From Strigamia acuminata (Eukaryota > Arthropoda > Chilopoda > Geophilomorpha > Linotaeniidae), in the NCBI GenBank assembly GCA_949358305.1, contig OX442315.1:2542001-2606000 (forward strand): a stretch of 64,000 nt of DNA. Direction: 5' to 3'. Positions within the stretch are counted from its first letter, which is position 1. Each line of letters opens with the position of its first letter. A program made the translations under genes and the position numbers. This document shows, in pieces, positions 49,466 to 60,817 of the stretch. Under the pieces are notes generated by a model. That model ran no database searches, had not been told where the DNA came from, and worked only from the letters and a program-made list of their open reading frames with translations.

Positions 49466-50851
49466 TAGTGTGTTTGTATAACTTGGATTGTATCGGATGG
49501 AACTGGACATTGTTGGATGGAATTGAACACGAGGCAGTCGCTGTATGAATATTTGAATGAATGACTTTATTTGCATGAAAGTACAGGTGGCGCAGTACGC
49601 GATCTCGTAATGTCACGAGAACGCGACGTGCATGACGTGCGTCACAAAATAACCAAGAATTAAGATGGAGTGTAAAACACTCCAGTATCCCCTCAATTGC
49701 GAAACAGTGCAATTAAGGAGAGCAATTAAAACAACATCGTAGAATTAATTTGAACAATGAACATAGAATAGAACAATTGAATTAAAAAAGGAAAAAGAAG
49801 CATTAGAATTTGAAGCACTTGAATAGGAATTGAAACACTGAAATTAAAGCATAGAATTGAATTGCACATAGTATTTGAACACATTGTGATTGAACATAAT
49901 CACAGTAAAATTGATCATATGAATTATAATTGAACATAAATTATTACATTGGAATTGTACGAATTTTTAAACATAATGCAAATGGTTGCATGAATTTGTG
50001 TTACACTTGAAATAAGTTCCATAGAACATTGAAACAAGAATTGAAATAATAGCACTGAACATTGTAATAATTGAGTTGGAACAACTCTCCCCTCCCCCCG
50101 CAAATGGCTGGAAACAGCTAGAATGGTCCAAAACGCGGAACCCAGTGTCCACAGCATGCATGGTGAACAAAGCATCAAGGTTTTCAGCGCCGGCGTGTTT
50201 GGAGTAAAAAAGGCGTTGAAATGTTGCGCTGGTCAGCATAGTGCGACCAGTCAGATTCCTGGCCGTACGGCGGCTGCAGCAAGCCAACAATATCTGCCAT
50301 TGTGGAATCGGAACCGCACAAAACACAAGGCCTAACCACGCGGTTGCACGTGGTCAAAGGTCCGAATTTGGTTGAAAAAGGTCACTGGAACAGTCCGGAA
50401 TGGAGAAAAAAAATCGTAGCACATTTCAAACTCACAAAAACCGAGAAATAGGTTTACAACTGGAATGAACAGCATGGTCGGAAGGCATCGTGGTCCAAGG
50501 GCAGCGTGGTGGACAGCATGGTCAGCATGGTCAGCATGGTTGAAGGGCAGCATGGTCGAAAATTCGCACAAAACACCAAAAAATCACTGTATTTTGGTTG
50601 AAGTAGGTTGATTTGTCCTCTCGTCGCCAATTTAGTGTGTTTGTATAACTTGGATTGTATCGGATGGAACTGGACATTGTTGGATGGAATTGAACACGAG
50701 GCAGTCGCTGTATGAATATTTGAATGAATGACTTTATTTGCATGAAAGTACAGGTGGTGCAGTACGCGATCTCGTAATGTCACGAGAACGCAACGTGCAT
50801 GACGTGCGTCACAAAATAACCAAGAATTAAGATGGAGTGTAAAACACTCCA
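49466..50851 (-). mobile_element. TRIM-like non-coding LTR element (1.39 kb)
   Basis: 219-bp direct repeats at 49466-49684 and 50633-50851 (about two differences) are flanked by the duplication AAAGG (49461-49465 and 50852-50856). In minus sense the right repeat is the 5' LTR, and TTGGCGACGAGAGGAC next to it looks like a primer site. GAGGGGATAC next to the left repeat looks like a polypurine tract. The 0.95-kb interior has no gene and includes CAGCATGGT repeats near 50500. It must rely on proteins of an autonomous element, which is not visible here. Confidence 0.72.
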
Positions 50852-51039
50852 AAAGGATTTTGTTGCACCAAACAATTTGGGAAGAAATGTGCTTGGGGAG
50901 TTTTCACCCCCCAGTCACATGACTGAGTTTGGCACACGCCAGACTATTGTGAAATAAAAGAAAACACAATTATGCTTTAAGTGGTGATATTTATTTACTT
51001 CCGGTACGAAAGGCACATTTTTAGAGAGCTGAAAGAGGA

Positions 51040-51505
51040 AGCAACCCAGGAGAAAAAAGTTCTGCAGAATTCTGCATGCTGTGCAGAAAAATTTTCTGCA
51101 GAAAATCTTACCAAATTCTGCAGAATTCTTCAGAAAGATGTTAACCTTTTCTGCAGAATATTTTCTGCAGAAAGCATTTTCTGCAGAAAAAATTACTAAA
51201 TTCTGCAGAATTCTGCAGCAAAATGTTTACCTTTTCTGCAGAAAAAATTACCAAATTCTGTAGAATTCTGCAGAAAAAATTACCAAATTCTGTAGAATTC
51301 TGCAGAAAAAATTACCAAATTCTGTAGAATTCTGCAGAAAAAATTACCAAATTCTGTAGAATTCTGCAGAAAAAATTACCAAATTCTGTAGAATTCTGCA
51401 GAAAAAATTACCAAATTCTGTAGAATTCTGCAGAAAAAATTACCAAATTCTGTAGAATTCTGCAGAAAAAATTACCAAATTCTGTAGAATTCTGCAGCAA
51501 AATGT
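51040..51505. repeat. 32-bp minisatellite built on ATTCTGCAGAA
   Basis: From about 51236 a 32-bp unit (contains TTACCAAATTCTG and GAATTCTGCAG) repeats about eight times almost perfectly. Upstream (51058-51235) are degenerate units of varying length sharing the TTCTGCAG core. Each unit holds a palindromic core. Confidence 0.92.
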
Positions 51506-52042
51506 TGACCTTTTAAGCACAAATAAAATCCAATTAATAAAACCTGTAATTTTTGGATGAACATTTTAATCCTTAATAAATTTGAATACAATTTTTTGAG
51601 TTTAAATTGAGTACAGTTCTGGTCCTTTTAAAAAATCACAAATCACAAATCACATATCCATTTCTATTAATTTATTGTTTCCTCCCATTCCGTACCTCAC
51701 GGAGGAGAGAGGACAGGCTAGCACGAATTTTTCGCTGCAGTCCCACTTTATCGTTATGGGAAGGATAAAGCTGTACTGTATAATCTACGAACAGAAGAAC
51801 AAAATATGTATAAACAATTTTTTTTAAGTGACACTTATAGGTGGTATATTACCAATCAAAGCAACGAGCTTTTCATACTCTAGTGCAGGCAAAACTTGCA
51901 TATCTTTGTTGGCATTGCTCTGTGTCCCATTCAGTGAGCATGTGGCCAACTCATTAGCGGTAAATACCATTCTAGCTAATTGCCGACCAAATATTGATGG
52001 TGAATTGCAAAATGATTTTTCATGCTCCAGTTGTAGTTTGCT

Positions 52043-52530
52043 TGTGAAAACTAATGTTTTATTAAAAATAATTGATTTTGATTTATTATTGAATTTCTGT
52101 TAAATTGGTGTTGGGAATATTTGGATTTTTGTTATAATCTGTTTTTAATTGCCTTCTGCGAAATTTTGAAGGAAAAACCCGAGTCTTTGTTGTCTTTTAA
52201 GTTACACCAGATGTGGTGACGTTTTTGTATGGTTTTGGGTCTGTGACCTTTTTAAACTTTTGTTCTCATTTTCTGAGAACTAATTACTATGTGTATTTTT
52301 GTTCTTGTTTCCAAGAACTAATTATTTTTGTGCATTTAACATCGTTTTCCAACGAGAATAAACAGTACAACATTTTCACTTTACACAAGCAGAGCTGCTC
52401 TTGTTGAGCAGTTAGAATTTATTTTGTATTCACACACTGAAAAAGAACTTAGAAATTTCCGAAAACCTGAACCAACTGAATTTACATCAAAAAGAGAACT
52501 TTCAACATTTACAAAACTGGGATTTTCACA
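52043..52530 (+). repeat. BEL 5' LTR
   Basis: Begins TGTGAAAACTAATG and ends GGATTTTCACA; CTTTACACAAGC here reads CTTTACCCAAGC in the 3' LTR. Confidence 0.93.
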
Positions 52531-52548
52531 TGGTGCCGAAACCCGGGA
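52531..52548 (+). promoter_or_regulatory. BEL primer binding site, tRNA-Phe
   Basis: The same 18 nt as in Gypsy-1 and Gypsy-2, here with no gap to the LTR. Confidence 0.85.
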
Positions 52549-52620
52549 AATTAATTTAACCCGGACCTGAAAAATTTGTGTCAAGAAAGTGAGTGTTGAA
52601 ATTTATTTTGAACGTAAAAA

Positions 52621-55600
52621 ATGGCCGAAATTTCGGAAATCGAAAAGCTAAAGAGGAATCGCACGACCGCGAGAACGGCGTGCACCCGGCTGACCAACAC
52701 GACAGCCGGCTTGCTGGCAGAGGTGCCGGTCGATTTGAAGAAGTTGGCGCGACACAGAGCCCAACTACAAGCCAAAAAGGACATTTTGGCGGGGCTGGAC
52801 GAACGAATTGGAAACTTGATCGCCGACGACAATGAAGCCACGGCCGACCAGGAAACGGCGGACATTTACCAGGAACGCCTGATAGACCAAATGGAGGACT
52901 TGGTGCAGCACGCGGACGAGATACGACGAGCCGAGATGGGGCAGGCGAACGAGACAACAGCGGCCGCCAACCACAAAAAACTGGAAGATGCAATCGCCGC
53001 CCAGATGCTGCTCAATCAACAGGCCATCACGGCCCAAATCGCTGCCCAGGTTCAAGTCCATTTGCCGCCGCCAGCCATACAGCCACTGGTCAACGAGGAG
53101 CAGGACGCAGGTTCGATCAAACTTCCTACAATTAACATGCAGAAATATGGAGGGGACCCGACAGAATGGTATGATTTTTGGAGTAACTTTGAAATTGGAA
53201 TCGGGGGAAGCAAGAAACTCACTCCCAAAGCCAAACTCGTATATTTAAAAACATTTCTGGAGGGCCCCGCAGCCAGCGTGGTCGCGGGACTCAACCCGAC
53301 CGATGAAAATTACGAGACGGCTAAACAATTGTTAACTAACCGCTTTGGCAAGAAAAATGTGGTCGTGAACGCGCATTTGCGTGCGATAGAAAAAGTGCAG
53401 GCGGTGAAGAAAATTGGCGATTTAGTAGCCCTTCGAAAACTTTATGACGAGTGCGAATTACACGTCAGAAGCCTTGAAAATTTGGAGGTGGATGTGGCCA
53501 CATTTGGCGCCTTGTTATGCCCGAAACTAATGGCCGCCGTGCCGGACTTCATCGCGATGGGGTTCGCGCAGGGCGAAAACGACGACGAGACGGACATCAA
53601 GGCCTTCCTCGTGTTCTTGAACAAGCAAATTGGCTTGCGAGAACGAACAGCAGCCGCCAACAGCTACAGTAAAGAGCCAAGCCACGAGGAGAAGAAAACA
53701 AGCCGACCCCCCTTCAACAAAAGCACAGAATGGGTAAAAAAGAAGACGACCTTGCCATCGGTCAATGCCCTCACCATCCGCGCAGATGTATGTGTTTTTT
53801 GCGAGGTCGACGAGCACACCAGCGAAGCTTGCCCGTTGCTGCCCCACAGGAAAAGGAGGAACTTGATGAGTGCAGGTCGTTGTTTTCTATGCCTTGACAA
53901 GGGGCATCGTGTGCCCAAATGTACTGCAAAAATAAAATGCGGGAAGTGCAATCGACGCCACCACACCCAACTGTGCGAGGACGACGACGTGGAAGAAGTT
54001 AAAACCACAGCCGTGGTGGGAAATAATCAAAAAGATTTGTATTTTCAGGTCCTGATGGTCGACGTCGAGTCGCACGAGAGGAGAAAAACAGTACAATGTT
54101 TTTTTGACGGCGGGAGTCATAGGACATTCATAACCGAGAGACTGTCAAGGGAACTGAACGCGCATGAAATTGGAGAGACGACGATGAACATCGTGCCCTT
54201 TGGTCAACGGGAGCCCACACCTGTGCAGCGCAAACAAGTATGCGTGACTCTGCGCGCACGAGACGACGATGCCAACCAAATTGAGGTGCAAGCTATCGTG
54301 GTGCCCTGGATCACCAGCTCGGTGGTCAAACAGACGGACGGTAACGTGCAATCAATGCTGAAAAAGCACGGAATCGAGTTAAACATCGAACAAAATAAAA
54401 TTCGACACGGTGATGTATCTATTTTGGTGGGTACGGACTATTTCTGGAAAATTATGAGCGGTCGAGTGGAGAGACTGGGGCCAGGGCTGGTTGGATTGGA
54501 GACCATGTTTGGTTGGACCATTCACGGCTCAAATAACGAAATTGAACAAAAAGAAAAATGCATGGTCGTTCAGGTGAATTTATCAAAAATTGAAGAAAAA
54601 TTAGACTTACAATTACAGAAGTTCTGGGAGCTGGACGCCATCGGCATACTACACGAGACCAACACAGGAAAGCAGGATGAGGACTCACAAGCGCTAGAAG
54701 AATTCAAACGGTCGCTAAAATGGAACGGCGTCCGCTACGAGGTGCGATTGCCATGGCTGGTCTCGAAAGACGAACTTGACGATAATTACACAATCGCTCT
54801 TCGTCGCTTTTGGAATTTGGTGCGCAAATTCAAAAAGGATCCAGAATTATACGAAAAATATCGAGAAGTAATTAATAATCAAATCGCCGAGGGGATCGTG
54901 GAGGATGTGCCAAGCGAGACGGTCCAAAATCGTTGTTATTACCTCCCACACAGCCCCGTGATACGTGAGCAGCGGGAAACGACGAAGCTACGTGTCGTAT
55001 GTGATGCATCATCGCACGGAACAAGAAGCAAATCATTAAACGATTGCCTATTCACCGGCCCCAATTTGTTACCCGAAATAATTGACATGCTAATACATTT
55101 TAGAGCTTACATTTATGCAGCTGTTGGCGACATCGTTAAGGCGTTTCATCAAATCGGGATCCACTTGGACGACAGAGACTGTTTGCGATTCTTTTGGTTG
55201 TGTGACGAGTGGGACGGCAAAGGGCCATTGAAGTTGCGAATTTTAAGACAGACTCGTGTACTGTTTGGCGCCACACCCAGCCCATTCCTGTTGAATGCGA
55301 CGATACGCGAGCATTTAATGAAATTCGTTGAACAATACCCCGAAACTGTTTTGCAAGTATTATTGCGATTTTATGTCGATGACTTTATTAACAGTAATCA
55401 CGATGAAGCGGCGCTAACGAAGACGTGTTACGAAGTCACTGAAATTTTGAAGAAAGCCAACATGGAACTGACGAAGTGGACGACTAATTCGACACAGGTG
55501 CGAGAAAAAATGGTCTCATCGGCGAACGACGACAGGAAAACAACAAAAGTTTTAGGATTGGTTTGGAGACCTGATGTTAGACGTGTTGACACTTGAAATG

Positions 55601-57984
55601 GGCGAACTTTTAGAAAAAATGAAAGTGGAACAAATCACAAAAAGAAATGTGATACAAGTAGTGGCCAGCATATTCGATCCGTTGGGGTTCGCCAGTCCAT
55701 TTAGTGTTACGGGGAAGTTAATTTTCCAAAGTCTTTGGCGCCTGAAAATAGATTGGGATAAAAAACTGCCAAATGAAGAAGCCAAGAAATGGGAAGAATG
55801 GAAATGTCAGATCCCGATTTTAGAACAAATTAAAGTGCCACGTTGGACAGGCTTCGACAGTGACTGTTCAAATGTAGAAATACATATATTTTGTGACGCC
55901 AGCCCACTCGCCTATGGTGTAGTAATTTACACTAGAGTGGGCAAAAATGATAATTTTGAAACTCTTTTCGTTCTCTCAAAATCCAGAATCGCGCCAGTGA
56001 AGACCATCACTTTACCACGACTTGAGTTGATGGGCGCGCTCTTGTCGTCCAGATTGGTAAAAAAGTTGACCGAGTTGCCAGCTTCCCGGACCATATGCTG
56101 GACAGATTCGACAATAGTGTTGTCATGGCTCAAACGAGGAAGCAGCAGGACAATTCCATTCGTATCCAGACGAGTCGAGGAAATCCAGAGCAACGCGCCA
56201 CAAATGGAATGGCGACACATCCCCGGCAAGGAAAATCCTGCAGACCTGCTGACCCGAGGAATCGATGCCCAACAGCTGTTGGACGATCAAACATGGTGGC
56301 GGGGACCGAGATGGCTATCCGAGAGTGAGGAACATTGGCCGCAAGCCGATATTGACCTCGAATACGAAGACGATGTCGACGAGCAAATAAACATCGTGGT
56401 GGAAGAAACGTCCAATTCAAGAGACATTTTCGATTCAGACAAATACGGTTCATGGTCGAAGTTACTACGCGTGACAGCATGGGTAAGACGATTCATAAAC
56501 AATTTGAAATCTAAAGTTCGAGATGGCAGTCCACTGTCAATACGAGAGTTGGTTAAAGCTGAGCACTATTGGATCCGAGAAATTCAAAGTGCTCATTATT
56601 CAAACGATTTAAACGCCTTGAGGACGGGGCGGGAGCGTGATAAAGCGACTGAGTTGGGTCAAATCGATTGTGCACTTGATGAACACGAACTGTTACATGT
56701 GAGACCAAGAATTAAATGGAGTGAGGTGAATCCAGGAACCAAAGGACCGTGGGTGTTACATGACAAAAATCATCTAATAGGACTCATTGTTAGAAGTGCA
56801 CACGAACGCGTGTTTCACGGAGGGCTGAGCAACACGTTGGCTGAAATAAGATGTCGTTATTGGTTCCCACACTCCAGAAGCGTCATCAAGCGTATAATAA
56901 ATAACTGTTTTGTTTGTAGACGAGTTCAAGGCCGACTTATGCGACAAATAGAAGCTCCAATGCCGTCTGATAGAGTCAAGCAAGCGGATCCGTTCCAAGT
57001 CGTAGGCGTCGACTTTGCTGGGCCTCTTTATCAGCGATCAGGGCAAAAGAGTTATATTGTGCTGTTCACGTGTGCTGTTACCCGCGCTCTACATCTAGAA
57101 CTAACAACCACAATGAATACGGAGGACTTTGTGTTGGCTTTGCGACGATTTTTCTCACGACGAGGCGTGCCGAGCGTTATTTATTCAGATAATGCAAAAA
57201 CTTTTAAAAAAGCTGATGTAGAATTGAGAACCTTAATTAATGGCATTCGTAAAGAAGAATTAAGTGGGTATTTGGCTAGGAATGGAGTGGAATGGAAATT
57301 TATTGTTGAAAGGGCCGCCTGGTGGGGTGGGTTTTGGGAACGCATGGTTTGGTCTGTCAAAACTTGCTTAAAAAAGATTTTGGGGAAACGTGTTCTCACT
57401 TTTGAGGAGTTGACCACCGTCCTATGCGAAGTGGAGGCCATGATCAATTCACGGCCCATCACTTATGTCTACGCCGACTCAAGTGAGTGTGAACCCTTGA
57501 CTCCCATTTTTTGGTCGGTAAACGCCAAATAAACCTCCCAGATGCTTTTCAGATTGATACAAAACAGTTGACATCACATTCTGCCGAACTGCTGAAGAGA
57601 TGGAAATTAAGGGAAAAGTTGGTAAAACATATTTGGGGGAGGTGGAGAAAGGAGTATTTGACCGAGTTGAGAGTATTTAGAACTGCTCGAGAACGGAGAG
57701 AGTTAAAAAAGGGCGATGTAATTTTGATACAAGACGAGAATCAACCTCGTTCTACCTGGGCAATGGGACAAGTGACAGAAACATTTCCAGGGAGGGACAA
57801 TCGAATAAGGTCATGTGAGATTAGACTCTCTAATGGCAAAAAACTGCGACGACCGATTCAGAGAGTGTGTTTATTAGAGTCACACGATGAAACTGACAGA
57901 GATAAATCCGACCCCCCCCCCAGTGTGAAAACTAATGTTTTATTAAAAATAATTGATTTTGATTTATTATTGAATTTCTGTTAA
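52621..57984 (+). pseudogene. BEL Gag-Pol polyprotein with two single-base frameshifts
   Basis: The ATG at 52621 starts Gag with a coiled-coil N-terminus, a DUF1759-type capsid region (GGDPTEWYDFWSNFE near residue 180), three cysteine knuckles (CVFCEVDEHTSEAC, CFLCLDKGHRVPKC, CGKCNRRHHTQLC; about 395-455) and a protease with FFDGGSHRTF. RT has VCDASSHGTRSKSLND and YVDDFI. The frame ends at TGA 55594-55596 but homology continues in +1 from about 55574 (RNase H; integrase with CRYWFPHS, CFVC, VDFAGP, SDNAKTF, ERAAWWGGFWERM). It shifts back near 57505, where one T seems lost from a T-run, into the C-terminal part (KKGDVILIQDE) ending at TAA inside the 3' LTR. Both breaks are one base. Confidence 0.9.
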
Positions 57985-58411
57985 ATTGGTGTTGGGAATA
58001 TTTGGATTTTTGTTATAATCTGTTTTTAATTGCCTTCTGCGAAATTTTGAAGGAAAAACCCGAGTCTTTGTTGTCTTTTAAGTTACACCAGATGTGGTGA
58101 CGTTTTTGTATGGTTTTGGGTCTGTGACCTTTTTAAACTTTTGTTCTCATTTTCTGAGAACTAATTACTATGTGTATTTTTGTTCTTGTTTCCAAGAACT
58201 AATTATTTTTGTGCATTTAACATCGTTTTCCAACGAGAATAAACAGTACAACATTTTCACTTTACCCAAGCAGAGCTGCTCTTGTTGAGCAGTTAGAATT
58301 TATTTTGTATTCACACACTGAAAAAGAACTTAGAAATTTCCGAAAACCTGAACCAACTGAATTTACATCAAAAAGAGAACTTTCAACATTTACAAAACTG
58401 GGATTTTCACA
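57924..58411 (+). repeat. BEL 3' LTR
   Basis: 488 bp; preceded by an unusual C-run (57911-57920) instead of an obvious purine tract, followed by TTGCT. Confidence 0.93.
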
Positions 58412-58908
58412 TTGCTTACCATGACACCATGGCCAATATCAACCTAAATAAAAAGAAATGACAAAAGAATTAAAATTAAAAAGTAGCTAGATTATTGTAC
58501 TTATATAAGTTAATTTATACCTTTTCCTCATCAGGTTGAGTGTTCTCATCCTTGGTATTGCAGCGATTTTTCCACTTCTTAAGTCGTCCTACATATGAAA
58601 TAAACAAATATTGTTTATATATTGTAATTTTGGTGTCTTTATTCTCTCATTCATACGCTGGTATTTAAGAATTTTTTGGTTTCTGTCCTCTAGCTGTCGA
58701 CGGAGGTCTCTATTTTCAGTCATGAGTGCTGTGTAAGATGACACCTCTTTAATCTCTTTCGCCTGATTTCTAACGTTTGCAATCAGCTGATTCTTTACAG
58801 CTTCTACCTGCAATGTTTTTTTTCTTTTTTTCTAGAAATTGCCAATTTAAAATAAATAATTTATATAAAATCGCAAAGTTACTAAAAAGTAATTATATAT
58901 TAAAGATT

Positions 58909-59948
58909 TGTCACGTCGTAGTCGACTTTTTAACAATGGTTTCGGAAATTTAAGAATTTCCAGGGATTGTAATAACCAGAAAATTTAGGTTCGCAGGCGC
59001 TGCAACTCTTAAAACTTTGCCGGGGGTGGTAGCTAGGTTAAGACAGCGTCTATTCGTGAAATCTGTATTTTATGGGTGCAGGATTCAATTCGGGCGCCGT
59101 ACAAAATGGCGAACGTTGATACTTCGAATTTAAGACCAAAATATCGCTCTTCACTAGGGAAAATGTCGTCATATGCTAGGCGTACTTACGAAGAGTATGT
59201 TTCTTCTCCTGAACACGCGCAAACGTTGGGTGAACGCGCAAACAGGTACCAAACCGCAGACAACGTCGTCGAACCGTCGATAATGAAATGAATACGCAAT
59301 TGAGACGAGTATAAGTTCAAAATGTCTAGGCTGAGGAGGAAGTCACAGTCGTGGCATAAAATGTATTGACGAATTAAGACCGTCGAATACGCCGCTTTTC
59401 CAGTAATTTGTACGCAAATAATGGGCAAATAATAAAGGTTGTGGTTAGATAGCCAACCATGAGAATTCGGGCTGCAATGTGACCGTATGCGTTGAGACGC
59501 AACATAAATCGCACTTGGAAATCTTCTAGTTGAGACAGAAGATGTTGACTAGTCGAAGGCGAAAATTATTCTCTCTGTCAAAAATGTCTTGACAGAACAA
59601 GTCACCTCTGATCACATGTCAAAGGCCAAGTCAATTCCCAAAGGGGACTGGCAGAAAACAGGCGACCAGGGGTGAAATATGCAAATTTAGAGCGCGATTA
59701 TATCAACTTATTGCAGAATTCTCATGATTTGTCTGGATGGGGTGATTAAAACCAGGCCAAATTAAAGATAAATATCAAAAATAAGGAAAATAATACAAAA
59801 TAAAATAATAAATTTAGATTTGGGAAAAATAAAATAAAATAAAGAAACTAGAGCAATTTCTCAACAGAATTGGGAAAATTTAAAGGGAAGGCGCAAAATG
59901 CGCTAAAAATTTCGAAAATTATTACTGTCTAGAGTCAGGACCGTGACA
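58909..59948 (-). repeat. Inferred 3' LTR of the minus-strand element
   Basis: About 1040 bp between TGTCACG and CGTGACA on the plus strand. The assignment rests on the terminal motifs and the adjoining purine tract; the second copy is outside the window. Small ORFs inside it are not credible genes. Confidence 0.6.
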
Positions 59949-59960
59949 TTCCCCCCCACC

Positions 59961-60595
59961 TAGATGTTTATTATATGGTTTTTATATAATCAACATCTAA
60001 ATGGAGTTAACAAACATGATTGATAAAAATTCGAACATATAAATAAATAAAAATAATAAATCAACAACATTAATCTCATAATAAACACATAACACCGGTA
60101 GGGATTTATTTGGACAGACGCAACAGGCGCACAATTTGGCGCTATTACAGACAAAAACAAACAAACACAAACAAATGGGTTTAGGAGAGGAATATTGTAA
60201 AAAATCGTTTGATTAAAAATTAACAAAATCAATAGACGTTTAGGCGCTAATTACGACTAAATTCTAAATAAAATAATAAAATTTGTTAAATCATTTGATA
60301 ACACTTGGAATTAACAATGATATTTTTTTGTTATGACTAGGAAATAAAATAATTTAAGATTAATTAACAATGCCTATGGGTGGCAAAATTTCTATAAAAA
60401 TGTAAATTATTAGCAAATAAAAATATTGATTAGGCGCTGATTTGGCGTCAATTATCACAATATAAAGATAGCAAAATTTTAATGATCACAAATGGTTAAT
60501 AAAAATGATTAGCAAAAATGATTAGTAAAATATAAATATCAAAAAATAAAAAGTTCGCAAACGAATATTATCTTCTTTCGTAGGCGTTTGAGTTT
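59961..60595 (-). other. AT-rich 3' untranslated region of the minus-strand element
   Basis: No ORF or structured repeat that I can support between the 73-aa ORF and the polypurine tract. Confidence 0.5.
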
Positions 60596-60817
60596 TCACG
60601 GAACTTTACGTAAAAAATCTTCATCGAGGCGCATAACAATCACATTTAAACAATTATAACACTTATCGTTTGTATCACAATTATCACAATAAAGTCCACA
60701 CACACAACAGTTCGTATATGGGTTTTTAGAAGGCGCAAAGTCACTTGTAGGTTTAAAAGTCAATTTCAGGAGTTTTATTTTCTTAAAATGCAGACGCGCC
60801 CTGACCGTCCATCGCAT
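60596..60817 (-). CDS. 73-aa cysteine-cluster protein
   Basis: ORF from the ATG at 60815-60817 to a stop at 60596. It overlaps the end of the 954-aa ORF by 35 nt in another frame, so it could be expressed by reinitiation or by frameshifting as a C-terminal extension. Its basic N-terminus is followed by CCVCGLYCDNC and then CYNC, a compact zinc-binding pattern. It is not a standard CCHC knuckle. Function unknown; nucleic-acid binding is inferred. Confidence 0.5.
   Translation of the reverse strand: MRWTVRARLHFKKIKLLKLTFKPTSDFAPSKNPYTNCCVCGLYCDNCDTNDKCYNCLNVIVMRLDEDFLRKVP

Larger units (their letters stand above)
52043..58411 (+). mobile_element. BEL/Pao LTR retrotransposon, two frameshifts
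   Basis: LTRs of 488 bp (52043-52530 and 57924-58411, one difference seen) and 5-bp duplication TTGCT (52038-52042 and 58412-58416). The PBS TGGTGCCGAAACCCGGGA (52531-52548) abuts the LTR and matches tRNA-Phe. The coding region has BEL/Pao hallmarks (DUF1759-type Gag, A17-type protease, YVDD, DUF5641-like tail). Inserted antisense in the BEN exon. Confidence 0.94.
51672..58807 (-). pseudogene. BEN-domain gene disrupted by a BEL/Pao insertion
   Basis: Exons read leftwards: 58657-58807 (coiled-coil, NRDLRRQLEDRNQKILKYQ), 58521-58588 (basic then acidic), 58417-58443 joined to 51853-52042 (BEN domain; split by the BEL element), and 51672-51784 (BEN C-terminus, stop TAA). All borders are GT-AG. 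Counting the TTGCT duplication once, the four exons give one frame. BEN features include RQLARMVFTANEL, CSLNG and a LPALEYEKLVALI segment. BEN proteins bind DNA and act as transcription or chromatin regulators. Upstream exons, including the start, lie to the right and are not identified; an LTR element (58909 onwards) is inserted there. As assembled, this allele cannot encode the BEN domain. Confidence 0.72.

Noticed and set aside
51236-51505. Regular 32-bp repeats that could suggest a CRISPR array
   Set aside because: The units are contiguous with no unique spacers, and the surrounding genome is eukaryotic. It is a minisatellite.
51828-52103. Plus-strand ORF of 91 codons upstream of BEL
   Set aside because: It is antisense to the BEN exon and runs into the BEL LTR; the minus strand has the splice sites and the domain.
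59076-59291. 71-codon plus-strand ORF
   Set aside because: Inside the inferred minus-strand LTR, no domain, no splice context.
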